Assembly: GCA_029582165.1 (NCBI GenBank)
Contig: CM055877.1
Location: 6,873,855-6,937,854, forward strand
Origin: Portulaca oleracea
Taxonomy: Eukaryota > Streptophyta > Magnoliopsida > Caryophyllales > Portulacaceae
Reading direction: 5' to 3'
Length of the DNA stretch: 64,000 nucleotides
Shown here: positions 11,715 to 22,927 of the stretch, piece after piece
How positions within the stretch are numbered: the stretch's first letter is position 1
Layout: each line of letters starts with the position of its first letter
Translations under genes and position numbers: made by a program
The notes under the pieces: generated by a model
Databases searched by the model: none
What the model saw: the letters and a program-made list of their open reading frames with translations, nothing else
Told to the model about the DNA's origin: nothing

Positions 11715-11719
11715 TATCC

Positions 11720-13228
11720 TTTCAATTATGTCAATTAACATAATTTACCAACAAAATTACTAATTTATCATATACTTTCTATTCAACCAAGCACTAAAAG
11801 AAGGCTTTGGAATTTTTGACACTAATAAGTAGATTACTAGAGATGACAGTCGCATCTGTGTTCGAGAAAAGTTTGACCAAATCCAAGGAAAGAAAAAAGG
11901 TGATTTGAATTTGATTAAAAAGTTTTGAATCCAAATATAGTCGAAGCGATTTTGAATGTAGGCATATCCGATAGGATTAAGTTCGATTCGACCCAAATAA
12001 TAATAAAATTTAGAGCTTCCTAGAAAATATAAGAAAAACACCTAGAATGGACGAAACCCTAATTTGCGCCCTTGCCTTCAACCCCCTCATACGCCCTTGT
12101 TTCATCACCCTTTCCCCCAACGATCGTAGATATCACCACATCACCGTCTTTTCCTCCTCTATAGACCGTGTCTGGCTAGCTAGTGCTCCAGGCCTCTATG
12201 CTACCGTTTGCCATCGATCATTACCAGTTAATATTTCACTATTTGTCCCATTGTTCAATCTTCTTGCCTAATAGAAGTCATTTTCTCTGCTCCAAATCCT
12301 TCATAGATAAGTCCTTTATTCATTCCCGTAATTTTGAACTTCCATCCGTCATGTCACTATCCGAACCCAACCTGTGCTTCGATTGTAACCAGATTTGAAG
12401 GTCCAATTTACTTCTAACAAATCGGTATGGGATTTGATTTCCAAATACGAATCTTGATAGGGTTGTAGTCGTGGGTCATAAAAAATACAATTCAACATTG
12501 AACATTTGCTATGCATATAGATCAACGATGGAATAAATCATCCGCCTTTGATCTATTCATCACGCCAACCTCCCTATAAAAGAATTTTGGACTTCTATTG
12601 GTGTTCAAAGAAATGAGAATGACTATAAACACTACTTAAACAAACATCAGCTATCTAAGCAACCAATATATATGTGTGCGCATGCGCGTATCAAATTATA
12701 TTTATATGTATGGTCTAATTTGTTTTAATTTCATGCATCATAATTGGCCTGGACCCCATGGGAGTTAAGAGTGGGACAATATATTCTTAAATTTGTAAAG
12801 GTTTAATTGGGTTTATATTGTTTATTGAGCCATGCAATGTGGCGCGATGATATTGGGTGGAGCCTAATCAAATTGAATATATAGTATTGTAAGAGGAAAA
12901 AAAAAACTCAAGAAAAGTCATCAAATTTTTTGCATGTTCATGTGTTTTTTGAAAGTTATAAATTTGGGATTATGGTTTTGAATTTTATGACAATGACTTA
13001 ATCCATAGGAATGCATTGACAATGGTTCCTAGTCGGAGTACATGCTTGTGTTCTTTCAATTATGTAAATAGACAATATTATTTTTGCTTTATTCAAGAAG
13101 ACATAAATTTAGATATACTGGAGAATTTTTCTCACTTGAGCAACCATATGTATGTAATTGATTTTAAAGCATACATTTGATTGGGAAAAAAGTTTCATTG
13201 CTAAAATTTTACTGTAATATTTGCTCTC

Positions 13229-13231
<3 letters not shown>
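11720..13231. other. Intergenic, no gene seen
   Basis: Contains a CT-rich stretch with open frames (12047-12271 and 12183-12398), which show no recognisable domain and no splice context. Nothing else resolved. Confidence 0.45.

Positions 13232-13270
<39 letters not shown>
13232..13270. repeat. (TTA)13 microsatellite
   Basis: Uninterrupted trinucleotide array of 39 bp. Confidence 0.95.
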
Positions 13271-13271
<1 letters not shown>

Positions 13272-13793
13272 GAGTGTAAAAAGTTTTGAATTTAAATGCA
13301 TCAATCCGTTTAAGACAATAAGCAATTAAAGATAAACTTGTTGAAAAATAAAAAGTACAATCGAAAGCACATAAACCTAACTAAAAAGTTGTATGGCATT
13401 ATTTTTATACTCTTTCATCCCTCACCAACTTTTCAAAATACTTCATTAAACCTTCTTTGTTCGTGTATCAAGAAGTTCAAATATTCTCAAACTCGACCAT
13501 AATATTTTTCAACTCAATGCTTGTCAATATTAAGGACAAGTAAATATTTAATGCCAAACAATAGTTGTTGGTAAATCTTAGCATGGTAGAGATAAATGAA
13601 AAAGGCCAATGTTGCTAAAGTTGATAATTTGTTTTTTTTTTTTTGATGTTTTGTGCATACATGAGTAATAAGAGTTTAATTCTATAACTTTTTAAAATTC
13701 GAAAACAAGCAATTTTGCATCTCTATTTTCGTCGCTTTTTCAAGAAATTCGACAATTAAAGACGACAGAATTTTTTCCATTGTCAAATCACAT

Positions 13794-14440
13794 TTTACAT
13801 AGTGTATTATCTTTTTTTTTTTTGCACAGGAAAACAGATTATATATAACAAAACCAATGTAGCATACAAGAGGACGAGGGTAGGGTCCCTCAAAAACATT
13901 AAATGAATCACATATTAAGTACTGTGTCTATAAGTTGTATGTACTTCTTCCTAGATTTTGCCGCCAGGAGGACTTTGTTCATTACATCATTTTTCACTTT
14001 TGTTACCATCACCTGAGGAGTAGCACTTTGAGTCTTGTGTACACGGTTGTTTCTTTCAGTCCAGATATGGTAGACATACGCAGTGAGGATAGCGCAATTC
14101 AGTTGAGCATCTTTGCAAGATTTTTGGGATTTGCTAAGATGGTGTATCCAATCTTGAATGGTTGACAGATGGTTAAGTCCCCAATTTCTCATAGCACGTC
14201 TTACCTCCTTACCAAAGGCGCAATCAAGGAATAGGTGATCAATAGTTTCTATTTCTGAATCGCAGTAGGGGCAGAGGGAGTTACCACCAGTTTGCCAACG
14301 CATTGTTCTTGATCTCACAGGAAGCTTTCCTTGTAAAAGGACCCAAGTGATGAAAGAGTGTCGCAGGATTGAGAGTGAGTTCCAAATGATTGAGGCCCAT
14401 CCAACCTCAGTCATTGACCCAAGCTTTACATAGTGTATTA
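13794..14440 (-). mobile_element. 5'-truncated L1-type LINE with 16-bp TSD
   Basis: The insert at 13810-14424 (minus strand) ends in a poly(A) tract (seen as T13 at 13811-13823). A perfect 16-bp direct repeat TTTACATAGTGTATTA flanks it at 13794-13809 and 14425-14440. The reading frame inside encodes the LINE zinc-binding C-terminal region. This is a clean target-primed reverse transcription product. Confidence 0.93.
13908..14424 (-). pseudogene. LINE reverse-transcriptase zinc-binding (zf-RVT) fragment
   Basis: An open frame of about 170 residues shows the zf-RVT pattern: FITWVLLQGKLPVRSRTMRW, then CPYCDSEIETIDHLFLDC (Cys-x2-Cys ... His ... Cys), then WTERNNRVHK. The reverse transcriptase itself is missing through 5' truncation. 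The frame runs on a few codons into the target duplication at 14425-14447, which is not part of the LINE. Not a host gene. Confidence 0.9.
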
Positions 14441-14448
14441 CACACACA

Positions 14449-14637
14449 CCAATGAGTCAATGAGCAATGAGCTCTTATCTTAAGTGGTACTCGTTGCACT
14501 GTAGTATTCCACAGGTCCCGGGATTAATTCTTGAGAGCAGCAACAGACGTGCATGCCTAATTTCCCCCTCCCCACGGGCTAGTGGACCCATTGGGCTCCC
14601 CCTGAGATAGGGGGCCTATTGGATGACCTGACTCACC
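14449..14637 (+). mobile_element. Degenerate SINE, related at its 3' part to the 6276 SINE
   Basis: CCCATTGGGCTCCCCCTGAG and ATAGGGGGCCTATTGGA parallel the 3' part of the first SINE (GGTTCATTGGG ... ATAGGGGCCCAATGGA). Upstream are a box A-like AAGTGGTAC and a weak box B-like GGTCCCGGGATTAAT. CACCAATG occurs at both ends (14447-14454 and 14635-14642) as a possible duplication. No clear poly(A) tail. Confidence 0.55.
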
Positions 14638-14642
14638 AATGT

Positions 14643-16860
14643 AAAATATATAATACTAAGTCATGATTTTATTAGGTAATTTCTTTTTTCTTTGTTCAAT
14701 ATACTTTTCCTACATCTATTGAATGTTAACATGGTGTTAAGTCGTGATTTTACTAAACTTCTGCACCCGATTCTAGCAATTATGTGAACTTATTTAAGTC
14801 AATTTAGTGTAAAAGTTTAATTGTCTATTGTTCTTTTTGCTATCCATCATGATTTAAGCTTAGTTTTTGCTAATTCATGCTAAAATGCCAGAGGTTTACA
14901 TAAATTGGAGCGAAGAAGAATGCATAGTCTCACTTTGTTGGTCAATAACTTTCTCCATAGATATGTGTTGCTTTTAAGATTATGGGGAGGTTAATATAAA
15001 CACAACAAGCTTCCTAACAAAATAGGTATCAAGGCAATCAGATTTCAGATGAGGAAGTTATGTCACTTTAAAGTTTTAACATTAATTTCATATCTCCCAA
15101 ACGATCTGTCTGCATTTTCAATAGTGAGTGGAAGAGGACGAGATAATGCATGGTGTGTTGCGCAATCCATGACAAACTATGTGGAGTAACTAGCATGAGC
15201 ATCAACATGATATGCGCAGAGTTGTAGTTTTCAATTTATTACAAGTAGTCTTATTATGAATTTTTCCTTAGTTTAGAGCGAGGTTCTTTCATTCAAAGCT
15301 TTTTGAATGCTTTTATGCGTTTACATTATGGATTTATAAAGACTCGAGAAGATCAAATCCAAATCTAAATCTAGAATTATTCTTAAAATCCTTCTCTCAT
15401 TCATTTTTGTCTTTCTATTTTCAATAATTCATTGCTATTCATGTTTCTTGAAACATTTTGGCTTTTATATGCTTTTGAATATAATCGTAGTCTAGAATCC
15501 AAACTTGGGAAGGGGTTAATGTCGAATTAGACGTTAGTATTATGATCTAATTCATTCTTTCATGGGTTTTTGCATTGTTAGTCGAATCTTGTTGTGTATG
15601 AGAAGGTTTAATTTCAATAAGAAGTTAGGATTTAGAGCGTGACAGTGTCTAAACTTTGATTTAGAGCTCCTTGATTAAGTAGAACTCTTTGATTAACAAT
15701 TATGCGAGAGTATGCTTTTGTAGCCTTTAGGGTTTGTTTATGTTTTGATCTTCCAAAGAAGAAGGGACAAACCTTTCTAATGATCTCCTCTATTTGAATA
15801 TATGAGGGGTGGATCTAGTGTTTGGTACTGGAGCCAAACAACTCCATTAACTTTTTTTTAAATGTTGTTTTTAGAAGAAAATATAATTAACTTATGTAAA
15901 AGTTAATTGCATATATAAAAGATGAAAAATTGAACCCTAGTACAGTGGTTAGCCCATGACTAGCTGTCTATATTAGTTATTGCCTATGGAGCATGAGTTA
16001 GAGGCTTTTAAGATCCAAGTTTTGGACTTTCCATTTTTTTGTTTTGTGAAATTTGACTTTTATTCGCTGCTTTTTTGCTTTCATTCATCAAACACTTCCC
16101 AATCCTTCCATTCGAATTTCGATGCAATAGTCTCCATAGTTCCACCTCCCACCCTCCCAGACACTTTCCAAACCTTTGCAGTCGCCGCTCACCAGCCCAG
16201 CCACAGTTTGCTTTGCCCAACCCTCTACCAGATTGTTTTTCGGTCTCTGTGTCTTTTCTCAACCCTATCCTTCCATTCGAATTTCGATTTATTCTTGTAA
16301 ATTACTGTCGAAAACTCTAAGTTCTAAGTTTCTATATGATTCTTCCATGATTCATTCTCAATTCTCAAGACATTTTAGTATTCTCAATTCTCTTGTAACT
16401 AACTTAGGTTTTGTATTTTAAATTGATTAGTTATTTGTTAAATGAGTCAATATAATTAAATTAGAATTTACCTATTTATACGAATTGGATTATGCCTGAG
16501 AATAGCATATGCTAATTGGATGGATAACTTACTATTTTCTATTTGATTTTGGATATTTTCAATTTTTAAGTTTTTCAGTACTATTAAATTTTAATCTTTT
16601 AGCAAATTATTGTTAATACCATTGACTTTGAATCCTAGATTCGCCAATGAAATATTGTTTAACCTGATTTGGTGGATGTATTAATGATTGCACCTTCTTT
16701 GTTTGTATGCTGTCAATTCAAACCGGAGTGTTGCACATTTTTTAATTTCATAATCATCATTTAAATAAACTACAATGAGTTCTGAACCAATGTTGTTTAA
16801 GTAGAGAACGTACCTGATTAATTATCCCTACCATTTGAGATCGAAAATTCATACTCCCCA
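14643..16860. other. Intergenic, no gene seen
   Basis: About 2.2 kb. The frames around 15980-16421 are C/T-rich with mutual overlap on both strands and no domain signature. GAATTTCGAT recurs at 16112 and 16278 inside a short duplicated CCATTCGAATTTCGAT word. Nothing else resolved. Confidence 0.45.
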
Positions 16861-17034
16861 TTAAAAGGGATCGAAACCGTAGCTCATATGTTGGCTTGGC
16901 TCATCTAACTAAAAGTTTAAGCCATGTGTTTATAGTTTATTAAAGAATTAAAAGGGAACGAAACCGTGCCTCATATGTTGGCTTGACTCATCTAACTAAA
17001 AGTTTAAGCCATGTGTTTATAGTTTATTAGAGAA
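16861..17034. repeat. Two-copy tandem repeat, period 87 bp
   Basis: Units start TTAAAAGGGA at 16861 and 16948 and share CATATGTTGGCTTG and ACTCATCTAACTAAAAG; they differ at only a few positions, so the duplication is recent. Confidence 0.85.
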
Positions 17035-17036
17035 GC

Positions 17037-17069
17037 CTAATTATAGAATGACAATCATTCTATAATTAG
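17037..17069. repeat. Perfect hairpin, 14-bp arms
   Basis: CTAATTATAGAATG, 5-nt loop ACAAT, then the exact inverse. It directly follows the 87-bp tandem repeat. No U-tract or pol III context, so no function is proposed. Confidence 0.8.
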
Positions 17070-17328
17070 ATTTCTTTAATTATGAAAGGGATCTATTATG
17101 TATTAAATGTGTAATTACTAAAAGAACATTCAAATTAGAAAATTTTGAAACTTTAAAATTTTCAAAGTGAAAATTTTCCAATGATAATCGCCTATTAGAG
17201 AAAATCATATATCTTCCTCGAAAGAAGGCAAGAAATTCATGCAACTTCCTCTCTCTAACCTTGTAATTGTGCTCCCCCTCTCACGCTCTCACACCTTACA
17301 AAATTACATATCTCTCATATAGATATTG

Positions 17329-17943
17329 TGAGGGTTTTCAGACAAATTAACTGCCGACTGCAGTTACAGCAGAAGCAACCGAGATAATGAAGATTACGAC
17401 AATATTTAGGAACAAAATTAAGCAATAAAAATGAACACCAACTTTACGTGAGAAATCAAAGAACTCGGAGAAAAATCCATGGACAGCGACGACCAGAAAT
17501 AATCCACTATGAGAATAGGAGGAGTACTAGGTCGATCGCAATCATAGTGTGCGATTCGATTTGCAATGGAGATTACAATACAATCTCTCAATCTCTCAAC
17601 TCACAATCTCTCTATAGTATAGGATACAAAAGTCGAGTTGATAACTGATAACTCGCGCTTTCGGCTTAATAGACGGCTAGCAAGGAAAGCTAGGCTAAAA
17701 TAATAATAACCCATGTTGCTAAAGGGAAAAACTAATGTGCGCGTGAAAAGGGAGTCGAAGCATGAGGAACGTCTCATGAGATGCTAGTTGCGTCGAGCTC
17801 GGCACAGGTGGTGCCTTACCTTGTTTCTGTCTCTTCCTTGCCTGTCTTGGGCGAAGGTGGCGCCTCTTGAGGCGTTACCTGTGCCTTCTTGTTCCTTGCC
17901 GATTTTGGACCCTAGGAGGATTCAATGGGTCGTAAACCCAACA
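17329..17943 (-). mobile_element. 3' LTR of the copia element (~615 bp)
   Basis: The inner edge is firm: TGTTGGGTTTACG on the minus strand directly after the polypurine tract. The outer edge is proposed at the CCCTCA end (TGAGGG at 17329 on the plus strand); this end is less sure because no matching 5' LTR is in the window. The interior contains a 17-bp-scale AATCTCTCAA repeat near 17582. Confidence 0.65.
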
Positions 17944-18040
17944 ATATCCACCTTAGACCATTATCCGACTCATCAGCCCATATAATCACCTCGACTGCCG
18001 CCAACAACACCCTCCATAGGGTGTGGCCCCGAACAGGCTC

Positions 18041-19679
18041 TCACATACTCAAAATTCCAACTAAGTCCAAGCAGTGCTTGAATTTAGCTATAGATAGAGG
18101 CTTGGTTAACATATCTGCAGGGTTCTCAGAAGTATGCTTCTTCTTCACCACAATCTCACCTACAACAACTGTATCTTTGATGAAGTGATACTTGACACTA
18201 ATGTACTTGGTCTTTGAATGGTAAGCGTCATTCTTGGTCAGATGAATAACACTTTGACTATCTGAATAAACTACGATCTCACTATGTGGTAACCAAGCTC
18301 CATGATCAAACTCCCCAACCAAATAACCTCTTTATCCCTTTTAGCAGTAATGTAATCAGCCTTAGTAGTAGAATGGCTGATATAGACAGGAGTGAAACCT
18401 TCTAAGACACTGCCCACCACACATAGTGAACACATACCCTTAAATTAAGCGTCACTTATCTAAATCTCCACCATAATCAAATCCACATAACCTGCAACAT
18501 CAGACGTTGCAACACTTCCTCTATCATACAAGATGTCCTTCTCTAAACTGTCCTTCACATACTTGCGAATCCACTTTACTCCTTCCCAATGATCATTCTC
18601 TATGCTCCTTCCCTGGATTTTGCATATATCTACTCACCACACTGACTTCACGGGATAGGACAAATCTAGTGCACACCATAACATACATCAAACTACCAAT
18701 TGCACAGGCATAGGGAAAATTAGGCATCTTCCTAACCTCTAAATCAGATTTAGGGCAACACTCACTAGACAAATTGAAATGCAGCTAATGGCATTGAAAT
18801 TGCCTTACATTTTCTCATGTCGAACCCGTCCAACACTTTTTCCAGATACCTCTTCTGAGATAGGAACAACTTCTCTGCTTTTCTATCTCTATGGATCTCC
18901 ATACCTAATATCTTCTTTGCTTCCCGAGGTCTTTCATCTCAAACTCCTGGCTGAGTTGAGATTTCATCTTCTTAATCAGTGACATGTCCCTGGATGCTAT
19001 CAACATGTCATCAACATACAACAGTAAGTATCTAAAAGACCAGTTCTCAAACTACCTGTGAATACACACAGTTGTCATAATGAGTCCTTGTGTACCCTTG
19101 CCCAATCATAAAGGTGTCAAACCTTTTATACCACTACATGGGTGTCTACTTAAGTCCATATCAGGATTTCCTCAATCTGCACACATGTTCCTCCTTACTA
19201 GGAACTTACAAAACCCTCTGGTTGCCTCATGTAGATCCCTTCCTCTAACTCGCCATGAAGGAACGTAGTCTTCACATCAAGTTGATTCAACTCCAGGTCA
19301 AATAGAGCAATACATGCAAGCAAGGTGTAAATTGACGCATGTCTCACAACTAGCAAGAATACCTCATTGTAGTTAATTCCTTCTCTTTGGTTGCAACCTC
19401 TAACCACCAATCTGGCTTTCCACCTTGTACTCTCAACACTAGGGATACCTTCATTCCTTTTATACACCCATTTAGCAGTAAGGGCTCGACACCCTTTAGG
19501 CAACTCACAAAGCTCCCAAATTTGATTCTTTTGCAGACTCTTTATCTCTTGTTGCGTAGCTCTGATCCAGCTTGAGGCACTTGGACAAGTGATGGCCTCT
19601 CGATAGGTAGAAGGTTCAACACCTTCAAGAGTCTCTTCTGCAACACACAAAACATATGCAATCATTTCATTATCTTTCT
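18041..19679 (-). pseudogene. Copia reverse transcriptase and RNase H (frameshifted)
   Basis: The 19679-19198 part reads EGVEPSTYREAI, ALTAKWVYKR, RWKARLVVRG and LDVKTTFLHGELEEGIYMRQ, the start of RVT_2. Further down, in other frames, come the YVDDM catalytic box (near 19010), EFEMKDLG, KAEKLFLSQKRYLEKVL (near 18860) and SLMYVMVCTR (near 18670). RNase H at 18322-18041 reads [15 protein letters not shown] and [11 protein letters not shown]. Several frameshifts and gaps make it inactive. Confidence 0.9.
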
Positions 19680-19790
19680 GTAAAACCTCGAGTTTTAGGA
19701 GGAATGGAACCGTTAGTTTCCTTACCGGACCGTTAGGGTTAAGTTTAAGTTTAAGTTTCGAGGACGAAACTTCTTTTAAGAAGATAATGA
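19679..19790 (+). mobile_element. 3' internal tail of a gypsy element, left of the LTR
   Basis: TTCGAGGACGAAACTTCTTTTAAG-type sequence is what precedes the polypurine tract and 3' LTR in plant gypsy elements. Its presence on the outer side of an LTR that also has a PBS and gag on the other side means this LTR once joined two element bodies. The segment begins TGTAAAACCTCG, resembling the LTR start itself. Confidence 0.6.
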
Positions 19791-21758
19791 TGTAAAACCC
19801 CGAAAAATCCAAAGATGTTGACCGTGACGTCGTTAGTATATTATGTTTGACTTCGTGTTTTATTATTATTCGTTTGTGTTTATTTATGCTAATGCTTGAG
19901 CTCGTAGGACCGTTGAGGGACTAATAAGGGTAGAATAGTATTCTCGTAGGTTAATATTTTGGTGTCATTATAATTACGTGAATTTTACTTGGTATATGTT
20001 ATTATTAATATAAATATTATTGGTGTTTTATTTTACCTATATTATAATTATTATTAAATTTGTTTCCAAAAGAAAACCTGTTTTAGTTGTTAAATGGGCT
20101 GAGTTAGGATTAGTTGGGTTAATTTGGGCCTAATTATGGGTAGTATATAAACCCTCTTTCCTTCCCTCTCAAACCCTAAACTCTAATCCCTCTCTCAAAC
20201 CCTAACCTACAACCTCTCCTCTCTCTCCCTCTCTCTGCCGCCGCCAGCGACGCCACCAGCATGTCACCACCCCGCCGCGCCGTGCACCATTCTCTCTCTT
20301 TCTTTTCTCTCTTTTCCTCCCTCCCTCTCTGCTCGCGTGTACCCAGACGGTTGCCCAGCCAACCACCACCGACGACCCTGCCGTCGTCGACGCCAGCCGC
20401 CGCCATCTCTCCAACCCCAGTCGACCGGAGTCGCCGTCGCACGAAGGGAATCAACCACGACCTCCTTGTTTGTCATCGTTCGAACCCCGCCAGCCACCCT
20501 TGCGCCTCCGACCACCGACGCTCCAACCACCACCGCTCCCGCCGTCGCCTGACGTTGTCGCCACCCCCAGCACCGCCGACGCAACCACCGACCGCCGCCC
20601 AGACGTGCCCCGAAACCCCCTGCGCCCGAGTTAGTGCGAGACGTTAGTGAGCTCAAGTGTGTCCTTCTTTTGCTGTGCTGTGAAGTATATCAGGTAATGT
20701 CTATGCTCTAATCCCCACTGGGATGCTCTTTAAATGTGTTTTAATGTTTTATAATCTATTTTGAGAATTGCATCCCGAAAGGAGACTTTTGTGGAAATAC
20801 GACCATCTGTTTTGGTAATCTTTTGATTCGATTGTGGTCTTGGTTTATTTGAGTTGAGAAAATTGGATGGTCTTTTATTCGAGGTTTTGTTAATGGTTTT
20901 GATAACTTGGGATGGTTTGACTTGTGAGTCGTGAGTTGAGTTTGAATAATGAACTAATAATTCAAAGTGGAAACTTTAAGCGGGTTGTTGATTTGATGCC
21001 TTTGACAAGCTAATGTTCATGCGGGTGATAACCCCGAGACCAGGATTCGATGCCTGTATGGGTTATGTGCCAGGAGATCAGGGTCGCATCCCTGATATAG
21101 GATAGATGTTATGATGCCCTTGGTGGGCGACGGTTTGATGCCTTTGAGAGGCTAATATTCGTGCGGGTGATAACCCTGAGACCAGGATTCGATGCCTGTA
21201 TTGGTTATGTGCCAGGAGATCAGGGTTTCATCCCTGATATAGGATAGTTGTTATGATGCCTTTGGTAGGCGATGTTCTTTTTGGGATTTGATATCCCGCC
21301 CGCAAATTAAAATATGGATTGGATGGGTTGAGGAAAACAGTTAAGGGTTAAAGGTTTGTAAAACGTTTGATTTGATCCCTCTCCCTAAAATGAATTGAAA
21401 TGAACTTAAACTGTTTTAAACGTTAGGGGTAGACATTATTGAGATTTCCCCCTCATTTTTGAAATGTTTTGTTTTTAGGTGAAGATCTAAATGCTGGGGA
21501 TGGGAATTAGAAGTGAGGACGACGAGTCTAGAAGTCCTTGAATCTTTTTATTTTGTTTTCGTTATGATGTCTTAAAGTTCTGTTTTGAGTTGTTAGTAGT
21601 TACCGTTAGCAGACAGTTGTGTTTTCCTTTCTCGCCTTGTGTTCCTTCGGGGATACGGCAGTGACGCCCAAACTGAATTTGAAGTCTTCCGCTAAGTTTT
21701 GTCTGTTAACGTTAAGTTTGACTTTGACTTTTTATAATTGAATTTCCGGGGCGTTACA
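19791..21758 (+). mobile_element. LTR of Ty3/gypsy element (1968 bp)
   Basis: Starts TGTAAAACCCCG and ends CGGGGCGTTACA, which are imperfect inverted repeats of each other. It is followed after 3 nt by a tRNA-Met primer-binding site. A TATA box (TATATAAA at 20144-20151) precedes a C/T- and CCG-rich segment (20160-20640) that would be the transcribed R/U5 part; long open frames there on both strands are compositional artefacts. It contains a 141-bp tandem repeat. Confidence 0.9.
20992..21273. repeat. Two-copy 141-bp tandem repeat within the LTR
   Basis: TTTGATGCCTTTGA recurs at 20992 and 21133; both units contain GCGGGTGATAACC, GAGACCAGGATTCGATGCC and GTGCCAGGAGATCAGGGT. Confidence 0.88.
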
Positions 21759-21761
21759 AAA

Positions 21762-21773
21762 TGGTATCAGAGC
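21762..21773 (+). promoter_or_regulatory. Primer-binding site (initiator tRNA-Met)
   Basis: TGGTATCAGAGC, the standard plant LTR-retrotransposon PBS, 3 nt inside the LTR end. Confidence 0.92.
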
Positions 21774-22006
21774 TCTGGGTTGCGACCTAGTAGCTCCTCA
21801 GAGTCCTTTAGGTTTAGATGGACCCTAGGAAGCTAAGTTCGGAGCGATGAGTGTAGGATGGGAAAAAGGGATTCATGCTTTCTAAAGTTATGCGATTATG
21901 AATATAATGTTATTTGTGTTGCTAATATGTTTTGATTATGTAGGATGGCACACACTGCCTTTGCTGTCACCCAGCAGGCTTCCACCGCTACACACCCATT
22001 CCTCTG

Positions 22007-22513
22007 GTGGGTAGGGACTCACATGCTGAATTTTATGATGAGATCGATCGATACACCAAGGATGTCCCGAACTCCTTGCGTGCAACGAGGAGCCAGGCTA
22101 ACGCCTTTCTACTCACCTTGCGAGACGATCCTGGTGGGGCCATCTTGCATCCGTCGTTCTGCCACCGCTTCCGGAGGAGGGTACCCACACCCGTCTTTGT
22201 TGGTGTCAGTGCTGGGTGGAGTCGAGCATCGAATCCAGGGGTCTTTTCTAGGATCACCCGGATTGGGATCGCGCCGAGTAGAGAGGTCAGTGAACCCGGC
22301 CCGGCACGTGAGGATCATGAGGATGACCCTGAAGAGGATCCGGAGGAGGACCCCACCGAGGACAGCGCCCAGGATCCCGAGCCCGAGGTAACCTCTAGGG
22401 TCACGGCTGCACCCGCCGTCGAGCCCGAGCATGATATCCCGCCCGAGGAGGAGGATGAGGTGGACCGGGGGACAGGAGAAGACCCCGAGGAGGGCTCGGG
22501 GATGAGGCAGTGA
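22007..22513 (+). pseudogene. Open frame between PBS and gag of the gypsy element; unknown
   Basis: A 168-codon frame lies in the leader, before gag. Its second half is strongly acidic (DPEEDPEEDPTEDSAQDPEP, PPEEEDEVD). I do not recognise it. Part of it could be a displaced gag N-terminus or an extra leader ORF. An overlapping frame at 21945-22391 gives an Arg-rich peptide and is probably a shadow. Upstream ATG at 21943 is in a different frame. Confidence 0.35.
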
Positions 22514-22927
22514 TCTGAGTGGACTCGGTTTGTGAGGAAGAACCCTCGATGCAGGAGAATCATCTGAGTGGGATGGCTACAATGTGTTGAGTATTGGTGT
22601 ATAGCTGTTATGTTGATATTTTTGTTAAACTGTGATATAATCTGGACATTGACATGTTGTTTCCTTTGGATAATTGTCCCGATGGGGAATATTGTACATA
22701 TGATTACATTGGTGTATAGAAATATTGTTTTGTGACCTTTCAATATGTGATGAGAATTCATGAAATAAATTGTTGACATAAGAAATTACTTGGTGAAATA
22801 GAATTATTTTTTTCGCATTGTTTAGCACCCTATGAGAAGACCGGACCAAGTAGCTACCTTTAGTATGATGTTGAGACTATGGATTGGAAAACCCTTCAAG
22901 TAGACTAAATCGACCCTTTGAATCAGG

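Noticed and set aside
12047..12398. Possible short gene in a CT-rich stretch
   Set aside because: Two overlapping frames, neither with recognisable motifs; no intron borders that would extend them.
13935..14165. 76-residue plus-strand frame
   Set aside because: Antisense to the LINE zf-RVT fragment, which has clear domain signatures on the minus strand.
20176..20656. Overlapping GC-rich open frames on both strands
   Set aside because: They lie in the CCG/CT-rich transcribed part of the gypsy LTR; frames stay open because of composition, with no domain and no codon preference.
22033..22849. Minus-strand frames opposite the gypsy leader and gag
   Set aside because: Shadows of the plus-strand element; Ser/Gly-rich peptide is the complement of the acidic Glu/Asp coding.
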